A stretch of 35,152 bases of DNA from Actinomycetes bacterium. GTDB lineage: Bacteria; Actinomycetota; Actinomycetes; Streptosporangiales; Streptosporangiaceae. The DNA lies in NCBI GenBank assembly GCA_021792405.1, contig JAJYUU010000042.1:1-35152 (forward strand), given 5' to 3'. Below are positions 6,239-14,967 of this stretch, in pieces. The notes below the pieces were generated by a model, which did not search any database, was not told the DNA's origin, and was given only the letters and a program-made list of their open reading frames with translations. Within the stretch, counting starts at the first letter, position 1; each line of letters starts with the position of its first letter. The position numbers were made by a program, and so were the translations under genes.

Positions 6239-7075
6239 GTGGCAGACAGCGCCTTCCTGGAGCAGAGCTATGCCGCCTACTCCCAGGTCGAGAATGAGTT
6301 CCAGCGGGTCATGGACGAGAGCCTGCATCCGCGCCGGCCGGGCATGCTTGACGACATGGTCGCCGGGCTCGAGTTGCCGGCGGGCGCTGCGGCGCTGGAT
6401 GTCGGCTGCGGTGAGGGCGGCCACGCGATCGAGCTGGCCAGGCGGTTCGGGCTGCGGGTCCTCGGCGTTGATCCGGTCCGCAGCCAGGTCGAGATCGCAC
6501 GGCAGCACCTGGCTGATGCGGCCAGGAACCAGCCCGGCCTGAGCGAGATGGTGCGCTTCGCCCTGGGTAGAGCCGAAGACCTGCCCGCCGGAAGCGACTC
6601 GATGAACCTGGTGTGGTGCCGGGATGTCCTGGTGCATTCTGATGACTCCGGCAGCGCGTACCGCGAGTTCGCGCGCGTGCTGCGGCCGGGCGGCTGGGCG
6701 CTGGTCTACCAGATGTTCACCACATCGCGGCTGGAGCCAGCGGAGGCGGCGCTGCTTCTGCCCGTTCTGGGCTGCGCCGCGGCGAGCATGCGCCCAGCGG
6801 CCACTGAGGCCGCGATCGAGGCCGCGGGGCTGCGCATTGCCCAGCGCATCGTTCTCGACAGCGAGTGGGGAGAATACGCGCAAGAATCCTCGGGAGCGGG
6901 CGGCCGCCAGCTGCTGCACGCCGCGCGGTTGCTGCGCGATCCCCGCCGGTACGTACGCCGCTTCGGCCAGGCGAACTATGACATCGCGCTAGCCGACTGC
7001 CTGTGGCACATCTACCGCATGATCGGCAAACTCAGCGCCCGCGTCTATCTGCTGTCCCCGGAAGATGCCGGGTAA
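6239..7075 (+). CDS. Class I SAM-dependent methyltransferase
   Basis: The 278-residue protein has the Rossmann-type methyltransferase core. Motif I is ALDVGCGEGGHAIELA (about residues 51-66), the acidic end of strand 2 is VLGVDP, and motif III/post-III is LRPGGWALVYQ. The segment FALGRAEDLPAGSDSMNLVW matches the UbiE/COQ5-like subgroup, which methylates small molecules. The C-terminal 100 residues, rich in Arg and aromatic residues, are probably the substrate cap and give no clear substrate. The GTG start appears leaderless. The gene stands alone between divergent and convergent neighbours. Confidence 0.8.
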   Translation: MADSAFLEQSYAAYSQVENEFQRVMDESLHPRRPGMLDDMVAGLELPAGAAALDVGCGEGGHAIELARRFGLRVLGVDPVRSQVEIARQHLADAARNQPGLSEMVRFALGRAEDLPAGSDSMNLVWCRDVLVHSDDSGSAYREFARVLRPGGWALVYQMFTTSRLEPAEAALLLPVLGCAAASMRPAATEAAIEAAGLRIAQRIVLDSEWGEYAQESSGAGGRQLLHAARLLRDPRRYVRRFGQANYDIALADCLWHIYRMIGKLSARVYLLSPEDAG

Positions 7076-7103
7076 CCAGGCGCAGGCCGACGGCGGGCAA
7101 GTC

Positions 7104-7126
7104 AGCGCGGCCGCAGTCTGCGCGCT
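7104..7126. terminator. Weak hairpin between convergent genes
   Basis: AGCGCG and CGCGCT form a 6-bp stem with an 11-nt loop in the 75-nt gap between the ends of the methyltransferase and proton ATPase genes. Position is the main argument for termination. The stem is short and there is no U-tract. Confidence 0.3.
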
Positions 7127-7150
7127 AGCCCGGCGTTCTGCGATGCCCTG

Positions 7151-9532
7151 TCAACCAACGGCGAACCGGCGTAGCAGCGGCACCTTCACCGCGTCGAGGA
7201 TGAGGGTGGCCGCGCCGACCGCGCCGAGCAGGATCAGGAGGTAGCCGAGCGGCACCGGTGCCATCAGGATGCCGAGTGAGGCGAGGAGCAGCACGACGAC
7301 GAGGTCGGCGGCGGTGGCGGTGAGCATCCAGGTGCTGGGCCGTGAGTGCCACAGGTGGCGGCGCTCGCGCACCAGGTAGACAGTGGCCTGGCCGGTGGCG
7401 ACCAGCATGACGAACACCAGCGTCTGGGTGGCGGGCAGGCCGAGATGCAGAACGTCGCGGCCGGCGTAGAAGGTGGCGAAGGACACCACGAGCCAGGGCA
7501 CCGCGATGGCCAGCGCGGCCAGTGACAGCGCGGGCACCCGCCACCGGTCCGGGCGGGGGGAGAAGCTGACGTGGTCGGTGGCCAGCGACATGGTCACGAA
7601 GTCGTTGGCGAACAGCAGCAGCAGCACCAGCCGCGGGGTAGTGACGAACTGCCGGGTGACCAGCAGGCCGACGGCGAGGAACAGGGCGATCTGGAACGTC
7701 TTGACGACCTTGTTCAGGGTGTAGGTGAGCATCCGCTGGTAGACCCGGCGGCCGGTCTCCACCGCGGCCACGATGTTGGCCAGGCCGGGGTCGGTGAGCA
7801 CGATGCTGGCTGCCGACTTGGCCACGTCGGTGGCGGCGGCGACCGCGATGCCGACCTCGGCGCGACGCAGGGCGGGCGCGTCGTTGACCCCGTCGCCGGT
7901 CATGCCGGTGACGTGGCCAGCCCGTTGTGCCCGTTCCACCAGGCGGAGCTTGTCTTCCGGCAGCACCCCGGCCAGGACGTCGAAATCCAGTCCGGCCTCC
8001 GGTCCGGCAGGGTCGTGCAGCGCGGCGGCGTGGCCGGTGCGCGTGCCGATGCCGACCTGGCGGGCTACGGCCGTGGCGGTGGCCGCGGTGTCGCCGGTGA
8101 CCATGATCACCCGGATGCCGAGCTCGGTCAGGCGGGCGACCAGCGCGGCGGAGTCCGGGCGCGGCGGATCGGCCAGGCTGATCAGGCCGGCTAGCTCCAG
8201 CCCTGGCCCGCCGGTGCCGGTCGGCCCGCCGGTTCCGGTCGGCTGGCTTCCGGCCAGCGGACCGGAGGCCACGGCCAGCACGCGGGCGCCGCCGTCTGCC
8301 ATCGTCGCCACGTCCTGGCTCACAGCGGGCGAGGCCTCGGCGAGAGCGGTGAGCACCTGCGGGGCGCCCTTGACTACCCGGACCCGGCTGCCGTCCTGAC
8401 TGATCACAGCCTCGGAGCGCTTGGTGGCCGGTTCGAACGGGGTGAACGACAGCCGCGCGGCTGGCGGAGCCACCCCGGCCGATCGGGCGGCAGCCAGCAC
8501 CGCCAGGTCGATCGGGTCCTGAGTGGCGTCGTCGGACGCGGCGGCGGCCAGCGCGAGCACCTGGCTGACGTCGGCGCCGCGGTACGGGTGCACCGTGGCC
8601 ACAGCGAGCTTGTTGGCGGTGATGGTGCCGGTCTTGTCGGTGCACAGCAGGTCCATCGCCGCGGCTTCCTCGATCGCCGACAGTCGGGTAGCCAGCACGC
8701 CGGCATGGGCAAGATCCGCCGCGCCCAGCGCGGTCGCGAGCGTGAAGGTGGCCGGCAGCGCCACCGGCACCGAGGCAACCACCAGGATCAGCACAAACGG
8801 CAGCAGTTCCGCCAGCGGCAGGTGCGCTACGATCCCGTACGCGATGATCGCTACGACCAGGGCTCCGTCGAGGGCCAGCAGCGCCCATACCACTCGAAAG
8901 ATGGTTTGCTCCAGGTGGCTGACGGTCTTGGCGGTGCGGACCAGCTCGGCGGTGCGCCCGTAGTAGGTCGCAGCCCCGGTCGCCGTCACGGTGCCGGTGG
9001 CCTCGCCGCGGCGCAGCAGCGACCCGGCGAACAGCCGTCCGCCCGGCCCGGCCTCTGCCTCTGCCGATTCGCCGGTCAGCACCGACTGGTCGGCTCGCAC
9101 GGTCCCGTCGGTCACCGTCACGTCCGCTGGAACGACGTCCCCGAGCCGTACGTGCACCAGGTCGCCGGGCACCAGATCGCGGGCGTCGGTCACCTGCCAT
9201 CGGCCGTCCCGGCGGACCCTGGCGCGTACCTGCAGCCGCTGCCGCAGCAGGGCCAGCGCGCCGTGCGCCTTGTCCTCCTGGACGAAACTGAGCACGGCGT
9301 TGAACACCACCAGCAGCGCGATGATCACGGCCTCGGCCGCCTTGCCGGCGGCGATCTCCAGCACGATCGCCGCCTCCAGCATCCACGGCACCGGCCCGGA
9401 CAGCTTGCCTGCCAGCGCCCGGATCCGGTGCCGGCGCTCCTGACCGATCTCGTTCGGCCCGTATTGCGCCAGCCGCGCTGCCGCCTCCGCTCCAGTCAGG
9501 CCCCCGTCGCCCGGCGCTCCGCCCTCCGCCAC
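7151..9532 (-). CDS. P3A-type proton-translocating ATPase
   Basis: This 793-residue pump has all the core P-type motifs. TGES of the A-domain is at 153-156, DKTGT with the phosphorylated Asp at D299, KGAP near 388, and GDGVND at 546-551. TM4 has PVALP. TM6 has FANDFVTMSLATDHV, in which N643-D644 match the Asn-Asp pair that carries the proton in plant and fungal plasma-membrane H+-ATPases, and SPRPDRW follows. It is therefore more likely a proton pump than a Ca2+ or heavy-metal pump. The nucleotide-binding domain carries a short repeat, TGTGGPTGTGGP (432-443). Ten helices can be drawn. GTG 9532 is the start. The gene diverges from a universal stress protein, suggesting a role in pH or energy stress. 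Confidence 0.88.
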   Translation of the reverse strand: MAEGGAPGDGGLTGAEAAARLAQYGPNEIGQERRHRIRALAGKLSGPVPWMLEAAIVLEIAAGKAAEAVIIALLVVFNAVLSFVQEDKAHGALALLRQRLQVRARVRRDGRWQVTDARDLVPGDLVHVRLGDVVPADVTVTDGTVRADQSVLTGESAEAEAGPGGRLFAGSLLRRGEATGTVTATGAATYYGRTAELVRTAKTVSHLEQTIFRVVWALLALDGALVVAIIAYGIVAHLPLAELLPFVLILVVASVPVALPATFTLATALGAADLAHAGVLATRLSAIEEAAAMDLLCTDKTGTITANKLAVATVHPYRGADVSQVLALAAAASDDATQDPIDLAVLAAARSAGVAPPAARLSFTPFEPATKRSEAVISQDGSRVRVVKGAPQVLTALAEASPAVSQDVATMADGGARVLAVASGPLAGSQPTGTGGPTGTGGPGLELAGLISLADPPRPDSAALVARLTELGIRVIMVTGDTAATATAVARQVGIGTRTGHAAALHDPAGPEAGLDFDVLAGVLPEDKLRLVERAQRAGHVTGMTGDGVNDAPALRRAEVGIAVAAATDVAKSAASIVLTDPGLANIVAAVETGRRVYQRMLTYTLNKVVKTFQIALFLAVGLLVTRQFVTTPRLVLLLLFANDFVTMSLATDHVSFSPRPDRWRVPALSLAALAIAVPWLVVSFATFYAGRDVLHLGLPATQTLVFVMLVATGQATVYLVRERRHLWHSRPSTWMLTATAADLVVVLLLASLGILMAPVPLGYLLILLGAVGAATLILDAVKVPLLRRFAVG

Positions 9533-9670
9533 GCTTCAGCTTCGCCCGGCCGGGCCCGGACCCGATAGTGGCGAAGGTCCCGCCAGCTACCTGGTCGGGG
9601 CAGCGCCGGGACGTTCGGCCATGGCAGATGGCCGGCTGCGGCGGCATAGTGGCACGAAAGGGGGTCGGGC

Positions 9671-10606
9671 ATGGGCCGGATCATCGCGGGAATTGACGGG
9701 TCACACGGCTCGCGCATGGCGCTTACCTGGGCGGTGCGGGAGGCGGCGGCGCGCAAGACGATGCTGCAGCCCGTGATCGCCTGGCAACGCCCGGCTGAGC
9801 ACGGCGACACGCCCCATGACCTGGTCAGCGATGAGCAGCTTGCCGAGAGGGCAGCAAGGGAACAGCTCGAACAGGTGCTCGAGAGCGTGGCCGGCCAGTC
9901 TCCGGTGACGATTGCGGACGCTCTGGTGATGCGCGGCGACCCGGCGCGGGTGCTGTGCGAGCAGTCGGCCGGCGCGGACCTGCTGGTGGTCGGCTCTCGC
10001 GGCCTCGGCGGATTCGCGGGCCTGCTGCTGGGCTCGGTGAGCGCGAAGTGCGCCCGCCATAGCCGATGCCCGCTGGTCATAGTCCGGGACGGCCAAGCCG
10101 GGGATGATCACAGCCAGATCAGGCGGATAGTGGCAGGCACCGATATGTCGGACGGGTCGGCCCGTGCGCTTGGCTGGGCGGCGGACGAGGCCGCGCTGCG
10201 CGGCGCGTCGGTCGAGGCAGTCGAGGTATGGGCGGACCCTTACGGCGGTGACATGAGCCTGGAACTCAACATGGAGCACTTCCGCGCGGAGCGCATTGTC
10301 CAACTCGAGCGGGCCGAAGATCGGCTGGCTGCGACCGTCGGGGAGACGGCGGCCCGTCATCCCGGTCTCGTTGTCGTTCCGGTTCTCCTCCAGGGCGAGG
10401 ACCCAGCACAGATCTTGTGCGAGCGGTCGGCGGATGCCGACCTGCTGGTTGTCGGATCACGCGGTCACGGGGGCTTCCTCCGGCTCACGCTGGGTTCAGT
10501 GGGCGATGCCTGCGCGCATCACAGCAAGTGCCCGGTGGCGATCATCCCTAAAGCCCGGCGGGCGGGCCGGACCGGCATTCGGACGCTGGCCGGCGCCAGT
10601 CCCTGA
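9671..10606 (+). CDS. Universal stress protein with two tandem USP domains
   Basis: The 311-residue protein is a head-to-tail duplication of the USP fold. Domain 1 is about residues 1-140, starting RIIAGIDGSHGS, with the ATP-loop VGSRGLGGFAGLLLGSVS. Domain 2 is about 150-295, starting RRIVAGTDMSDGS, with VGSRGHGGFLRLTLGSVG. Both loops keep the G-x2-G-x9-G-S pattern of ATP-binding USPs. The ATG at 9671 has AAAGGGGG upstream. The length and two-domain plan match mycobacterial and streptomycete USPs induced by hypoxia or stationary phase. It is transcribed away from the proton ATPase, with only 138 nt between them. Its 3' end runs into a short tandem repeat array. Confidence 0.9.
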   Translation: MGRIIAGIDGSHGSRMALTWAVREAAARKTMLQPVIAWQRPAEHGDTPHDLVSDEQLAERAAREQLEQVLESVAGQSPVTIADALVMRGDPARVLCEQSAGADLLVVGSRGLGGFAGLLLGSVSAKCARHSRCPLVIVRDGQAGDDHSQIRRIVAGTDMSDGSARALGWAADEAALRGASVEAVEVWADPYGGDMSLELNMEHFRAERIVQLERAEDRLAATVGETAARHPGLVVVPVLLQGEDPAQILCERSADADLLVVGSRGHGGFLRLTLGSVGDACAHHSKCPVAIIPKARRAGRTGIRTLAGASP

Positions 10607-10642
10607 CGGGCGCCAGTCCCCGAAGGGCGCCGGCCCCTGACG
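10592..10642. repeat. Three 17-bp tandem repeats at the end of the USP gene
   Basis: The units are GGCGCCAGTCCCTGACG (10592-10608), GGCGCCAGTCCCCGAAG (10609-10625) and GGCGCCGGCCCCTGACG (10626-10642). Because GGCGCC is self-complementary and GTC pairs with GAC, adjacent units can fold into hairpins. The first, 10592-10614, spans the TGA stop of the USP gene. The array lies between convergent genes and may act as a terminator. Confidence 0.65.
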
Positions 10643-10661
10643 GGCGGACGTGCGGATCAGT

Positions 10662-12254
10662 TCATGACATGGCACTGCGGAGAGCGACCTGGCATAGCTC
10701 GGGCATCTTGCCAACGCCGGCGGCGGCAGCCAGCCGAACGCCCGCGAACGCAAGCGCGAAGCCGTACAGCGCCGAGCACGGGAGCAGTACGCCGACCCGG
10801 ACGGTAACCGGGTCGGCGGCGGTCAGCGCTGCGGCGACGATCACCGGCGCTGCCGCCGCGGCGGTGCCTGCCAGGGTGCCGAAGGTGATGCCGAGCCGGT
10901 AACCGCCGTATCCCTGTGCGGGCACGAGCATCGGGCTGCTGGCTCGCTTGGCCATCGGATGCGGCAGCACCACGGTGAACACATTGCTCAGCCCCAGGGC
11001 AGCGCCGAGGCCGGCCAGCGCGACCGGTGCCGCCTCAAGCCCGATTCCTGGCCGCCCGGCCGCGGCCGCCAGCGCGAAGCAGACCGCGACGACCAGCGGC
11101 GCACCGATCACGCCGAGCACGATGTTCTGGCCGGAGAAGTAGGCGCGCAGGTCGCGTACCCGAGCGAGCGCCATCCCTTCGAGCACGAACGGCGGACCCG
11201 TCAGCCCGGCAGAGTTGGCGTGGAAGATCCCCACGAACGCGGCGCCGAAAATCGCGCTACCCAGGATGACCGCCGGGTGATGCTGCTTGCCGAGGATCGA
11301 ACTAGCCGACACGGCGGCCGTGATGACCGCGACCACCGCCCAGTAGACCAGCGACGCCGGCTCGCGGCGCTGGTAGAGCCAGAACCGGGAGGCCACGGCA
11401 CCGCGCAAGCCGAGCCCGGCCAGCGGCAGTTTCGCGCCGCGGACCCGGGCCGACTGGGTGGTCGTGTCGGCCGTCACCAGTGCCCGGTCGAGCGCAAAGA
11501 CCCAGAGCCAGCCGAGCACGGCGGTGGCGGCGGCCAGCGCTGCAAGGCGGGCGAACGCCACGCCAGGGCGCCCGTCCGAGGCATCCTGGATCGAGTGTGC
11601 CGCCAGGCCGGGCGGCAGCCAGCGCATCCACGCGTCGAATCCGGTGAAGCTCGCCGCAGTGATCTTGCCCTCGGCGGCCGCCCTCGGTACCACCTGGGTG
11701 AAGAACTCATACAACGCGAACAGCGGAATGACCAGGAACGCCGCCAGGTCCCGGCCGCGCCGCGAGCGCAGCAGGCCGGCTAGCGAGGTCGTCACGAACC
11801 GGGAGAGAGCGATGCAGAAGAGGACCTGCAACGCCACCGCGACCACCGCGACCGCCAGGCCAAGCGCGCCGTGTGCCAGTCCCACGGTGACGCCGAGCAG
11901 GCCGATCATGTTAGCCAGTGGCCAGGCACCGGTAGCCGAAGCCGCCAGCAACCCGGTGACGAGCTTGCGGGTGCGCAGCGGATAGAGGGCGAGCACCGAC
12001 GGGTCAAGGGTGCTGTCGACGCCGAAGACCATGATCGGTGCTATCAGCCAGCCGAATGCGAACACTGTGAAGATGACCGCGGTCAGGTCCGCTGACGTGC
12101 TCTTGCCGCTGAGCGAAGCCAGAACGAGGAAGGTGAAGAACGCCAGCGCCGCGGCGAAGATCGTGCTGATGAGGAAGGTAATCCTGGCGGCGTTGGACGA
12201 GCGCAGCGCGTTGACCAGCAGGCGCAGCTTCAGCTGGACGAAGAGCCGAGCCAT
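10662..12254 (-). CDS. ABC transporter permease (multi-spanning membrane protein)
   Basis: The 530-residue protein is strongly hydrophobic, with about 12 possible membrane helices. It begins with a cytosolic stretch, MARLFVQLKLRLLVNALR, followed by the first helices. It lacks a nucleotide-binding domain. Its start overlaps the end of the ATPase gene by 25 nt, so the two form one transporter. The protein resembles large export permeases of the ABC-2/putative ABC exporter type known in actinobacteria. No substrate can be named. The opening helix pair and long loops rule out an importer with a binding protein, and none is encoded nearby. Confidence 0.75.
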   Translation of the reverse strand: MARLFVQLKLRLLVNALRSSNAARITFLISTIFAAALAFFTFLVLASLSGKSTSADLTAVIFTVFAFGWLIAPIMVFGVDSTLDPSVLALYPLRTRKLVTGLLAASATGAWPLANMIGLLGVTVGLAHGALGLAVAVVAVALQVLFCIALSRFVTTSLAGLLRSRRGRDLAAFLVIPLFALYEFFTQVVPRAAAEGKITAASFTGFDAWMRWLPPGLAAHSIQDASDGRPGVAFARLAALAAATAVLGWLWVFALDRALVTADTTTQSARVRGAKLPLAGLGLRGAVASRFWLYQRREPASLVYWAVVAVITAAVSASSILGKQHHPAVILGSAIFGAAFVGIFHANSAGLTGPPFVLEGMALARVRDLRAYFSGQNIVLGVIGAPLVVAVCFALAAAAGRPGIGLEAAPVALAGLGAALGLSNVFTVVLPHPMAKRASSPMLVPAQGYGGYRLGITFGTLAGTAAAAAPVIVAAALTAADPVTVRVGVLLPCSALYGFALAFAGVRLAAAAGVGKMPELCQVALRSAMS

Positions 12255-13072
12255 GACAGCACCTCCTCGTCGCGTGCCCGGGGGCCGACCAGGTCAATGA
12301 AGGCGCGCTGCAGCGTCTTGCCGCCGCGCACCTGGTCCGTGGTGCCGCTCACTATGATCGTGCCCTTGTCGATGATCGACACGTGATCGCAGACCTGCTC
12401 CACTAGCTCCATGACGTGGCTGGAGAACAGAACGGTCGATCCGGAAGCGGTGAACCGCGTCAGCAGCCGGCGGATCACATCGGCGGACACCGGGTCCACG
12501 CCTTCCAGCGGCTCGTCAAGGAAGAGGATCTTCGGGTTGTGAATCAGCGCGCAGCCGAGTGCGGCCTTCTTGCGCATGCCGGTGGAGTAGTCGGCGACCA
12601 GCCGGTTGGCGTCGTCCGTCATGTCCAGCACGCCGAGAAGCTGCGCGGCGCGTGAGCGCGCCTCGCCGGCCGGCAGGCCGCGCAGCCGCCCCGAGTATTC
12701 CAGCAGCTCTTCGCCGCTCAGCCGCTCGAACAGCCTGACCTCTGAGGGAACCACGCCGATGATCGCCTTGGCGGCCGGCGGATCCTCCCACACGTCCAGC
12801 CCCTCGACCACGACCTGCCCACTGTCAGGCCGCAGCAGCCCGGTCATCATCGACAGCGACGTCGTCTTCCCGGCTCCGTTCGGCCCGACCAGCCCGGCGA
12901 GTGAACCCGCCGCGATCTCCAGGTCGATGCCCGCCACTGCTACCTTGTCGCCGAACGTCTTCCGCAGCCCGCGCACCGCGACCGCCGGCTCGCCGGCCAC
13001 CCGGCCCTGTTCCGGCCGGTAGCGGGGCAACTCGGTGGCCGGCGGGACGCCGGGCGAACTCTCGTGGTCCAT
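12230..13072 (-). CDS. ABC transporter ATP-binding protein
   Basis: The 280-residue subunit has Walker A GPNGAGKT (63-70), a signature motif YSTGMRKKA in place of LSGGQ (162-170), Walker B ILFLDEPLEGVDP (from 182) and the switch histidine in SSHVMELVEQ (H219). The Q-loop position reads VVPSE and lacks the usual Gln, and the LSGGQ variant is typical of the CcmA/YtrB-like exporter subfamily. ATG 13072 has GGGGAG 6 nt upstream and is preferred to the longer start at 13111, which would include the promoter. It is the first gene of the operon. A palindrome overlapping its promoter suggests a GntR/YtrA-type repressor. Confidence 0.88.
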   Translation of the reverse strand: MDHESSPGVPPATELPRYRPEQGRVAGEPAVAVRGLRKTFGDKVAVAGIDLEIAAGSLAGLVGPNGAGKTTSLSMMTGLLRPDSGQVVVEGLDVWEDPPAAKAIIGVVPSEVRLFERLSGEELLEYSGRLRGLPAGEARSRAAQLLGVLDMTDDANRLVADYSTGMRKKAALGCALIHNPKILFLDEPLEGVDPVSADVIRRLLTRFTASGSTVLFSSHVMELVEQVCDHVSIIDKGTIIVSGTTDQVRGGKTLQRAFIDLVGPRARDEEVLSWLGSSSS

Positions 13073-13100
13073 GCCGATCTCCCCAGCAGCTGTCGCGAAA

Positions 13101-13133
13101 TGTGATAGCACTATGACACTTCTTTATCATCAA
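13101..13133 (-). promoter_or_regulatory. ABC operon promoter with GntR/YtrA-like operator
   Basis: On the minus strand TTGATG (13128-13133) and TGCTAT (13105-13110) are spaced by 17 nt. The -10 box is covered by an inverted repeat, TGTGATAG-CA-CTATGACA (13101-13118, arms matching at 7 of 8). GntR-family YtrA regulators often control such ABC exporters and bind repeats of this kind. No GntR gene is present in the window. Confidence 0.5.
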
Positions 13134-13254
13134 GGCATCCAGAGCGGGGGGGGCTGGCGATGAGGCTCGCTGGCCGCCGCGGCCCCCAGGCGCTTTGCCG
13201 ACCCTGCCAGCTTCGGCCCTCAGCCGTAGTGGCGACGCGCACTTCGACGGCTGG

Positions 13255-13278
13255 GTTGGCTAGCCACAGGATGGGTAA
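13255..13278 (+). promoter_or_regulatory. Possible sigma-B/F-type promoter for the lipoprotein gene
   Basis: GTTG (13255-13258), a 14-nt spacer and GGGTAA (13273-13278) approximate the GTTT-N14-16-GGGTA(T/C) promoter of actinobacterial stress sigma factors. It would give a leader of about 88 nt before the ATG at 13373. One -35 base and the last -10 base deviate. The rest of 13134-13372 shows no gene. Confidence 0.35.
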
Positions 13279-13372
13279 CAACCGGGAGTTGCCACGGGAC
13301 CCGGTTAACTCTCTGCTCATCGTCACCCACTGTCCCTAGTGTCTCGAGTGTCACTAAACCCAGGCTGACGCG

Positions 13373-14404
13373 ATGAAACGCTTCGTACTTCCGTGCACGG
13401 CGGCCGCCATGCTCCTGGCCGCGGCGGGCTGTTCGGGCTCCGCCGGCTCCGTCAGTTCGCCCGGCCGCGCCAGCTACCTGGCGAACGGCAAGTCGGAGGT
13501 CGCCTTCATCCGCTGGCGGACCGTGCGGGCCGGCCAGGTGCGGGGCACCCTCATGACGGACACCATCGGCGGCGCGCCGCCGTCAGCTTCGGTCCTGGTG
13601 ACTAGCGTGCCGTTCACCGGTGCCGTCCATGGCACCTCGGTCAGCCTGACCTTCTCTCGCGTGCTATTCCTGCATGGCGATGCGGAGGGGAGGCTTACTG
13701 GCAGCGGCCTGACGCTGGCCGTCCCGGATGCTGACGGAACAAGCCAGCACACGACGTTTACCCAAGCCAGCCGTTCCGGTTACGCCAGGGCTGTCGCTGC
13801 GCTGAGCAGCACCGCTGCGCACGAGAACCTGCTGGCCGCACGGGCGGGCAGCGGCCCTTCCGCCAATAGCAGGGCTCAGCAGCGCACTACGCAGCTAGAT
13901 CTCGCCGCGCTGTACCAGGCCTCCAGCCTGGCGCCGCGGGGCAAGCTCGCGGCGGACGTGGAGAGCTTCGCCAGGGACGCCGCGACCGCGCGAGCGCGCC
14001 TGGCGGCTGAGAAGCAGAATGCCTCTGGCGACAACCATTACTGCGCGGCCACTGCTACGGTCGTCGGGGACTCGCGCGGGGTCAGTGGCGCGGTCCTGGC
14101 GGTAACGGGCGCAAGCGAGTCCCTGACCGCGGACCTCACCGCGATCAGGATGGACATCCACACAGCGGACGCTGACCTGCGGCGCCTGAGCAGAGCCGGG
14201 CTGCCGGCCCCGGCCTCAGCCCCCGCGCTGATCGCGACCGCCGACACCAGCATGGCGCAGGCGATCGCGAGTGCGAACTCCTACATCGATCAGGTCAACG
14301 CCATCGGCAATCAGGCCCGCCTTCTTGCCAACCGCATGGCGACCGGCACGTGCTCCGGGGCAGGACAAGCTCCCGTGACAGCGCCGGTCGCGCACGTCAA
14401 GTAG
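13373..14404 (+). CDS. Secreted lipoprotein of unknown function
   Basis: The 343-residue product begins with a lipoprotein signal, MKRFVLPCTAAAMLLAAAGC, with the likely lipidated cysteine at C20, and should be anchored outside the membrane. Residues 30-130 look like a beta-rich domain. From about 140 to 330 the protein is helical and Ala-rich, with many alanines and polar residues in heptad-like spacing, suggesting a coiled or helical bundle. A YCAATAT segment and a late TGTCSG give two further cysteines, which could form a disulfide. I do not recognise a family. It stands alone and is convergent with the YceI gene at a distance of 8 nt. Confidence 0.75.
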   Translation: MKRFVLPCTAAAMLLAAAGCSGSAGSVSSPGRASYLANGKSEVAFIRWRTVRAGQVRGTLMTDTIGGAPPSASVLVTSVPFTGAVHGTSVSLTFSRVLFLHGDAEGRLTGSGLTLAVPDADGTSQHTTFTQASRSGYARAVAALSSTAAHENLLAARAGSGPSANSRAQQRTTQLDLAALYQASSLAPRGKLAADVESFARDAATARARLAAEKQNASGDNHYCAATATVVGDSRGVSGAVLAVTGASESLTADLTAIRMDIHTADADLRRLSRAGLPAPASAPALIATADTSMAQAIASANSYIDQVNAIGNQARLLANRMATGTCSGAGQAPVTAPVAHVK

Positions 14405-14412
14405 ACGTCCAG

Positions 14413-14967
14413 TCAGGTGCCTGGGGTGAGGCCGACATCGAAGTGCACCTCAACCTCATCGCGCAGCTTGAGGGCGCCAAGGAACGCCGAATATGGCTTG
14501 ATTCCCCACCGTGTCTGCGCGACGACCGCCGAGCCCACGGCGCGGCCCTCATCGATCCGGCCCTCCACCGTGACGGGCTGGGTGACTCCGGCGATGCTGA
14601 GGTCGCCTGTCACGCGGAACGACTCCGGTGTCCCGCTGACATCATTCGAGGCGAAGACGATAACCGGGTAGCGGTCAGCGCGGAGAACCTTCGTGCGCAG
14701 TGTGTTCTTGATGTCCGCACGGTCGGCATCGGTCAGCGGCTTGACTCCGCCGGTACCCTCGCGGACCTGGAACGAGTCAACGTCCGCCTCAAGGGTCACC
14801 GAACTGCTGCCAGCGCGGGTGGTGTCGATGACCGCCTTCCCGCGCCAGCGTGTCACTTCGATGGTGAGGTCGTGACCGGCCTTCGCGCCCAGGCCGGTCC
14901 GGGCCGTCTTAACCAGTAGCCGGCCAGATTCCGGCCCTAGCACGTAATTTCCAGAAGGAGTGCTCAC
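14413..14967 (-). CDS. YceI-family lipocalin-like protein
   Basis: The 184-residue protein matches YceI, a beta-barrel fold that binds isoprenoid or other lipid-like ligands. It has NYVLGPESGRLLVKTARTGL, GHDLTIEVTRW, the conserved RADRYPVIVF block, the GDLSIAGVTQPV turn and WGIKPYSAFLG before the last strands. No signal peptide is visible, as in many actinobacterial members. The GTG start at 14967 has no separate Shine-Dalgarno site, and TTAGGT lies 7 nt upstream, so the mRNA may be leaderless. The ligand and role are unknown. YceI proteins are often linked to base or membrane stress. Confidence 0.85.
   Translation of the reverse strand: MSTPSGNYVLGPESGRLLVKTARTGLGAKAGHDLTIEVTRWRGKAVIDTTRAGSSSVTLEADVDSFQVREGTGGVKPLTDADRADIKNTLRTKVLRADRYPVIVFASNDVSGTPESFRVTGDLSIAGVTQPVTVEGRIDEGRAVGSAVVAQTRWGIKPYSAFLGALKLRDEVEVHFDVGLTPGT

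Noticed and set aside
6022-6297. 91-codon open frame before the methyltransferase
   Set aside because: It has Arg/Pro/Gly-rich composition without a family and overlaps the hairpin and methyltransferase promoter.
7125-9647. 840-codon alternative frame over the proton ATPase
   Set aside because: It is an Arg/Gly/Ala-rich shadow frame; the 793-codon frame has all P-type motifs.
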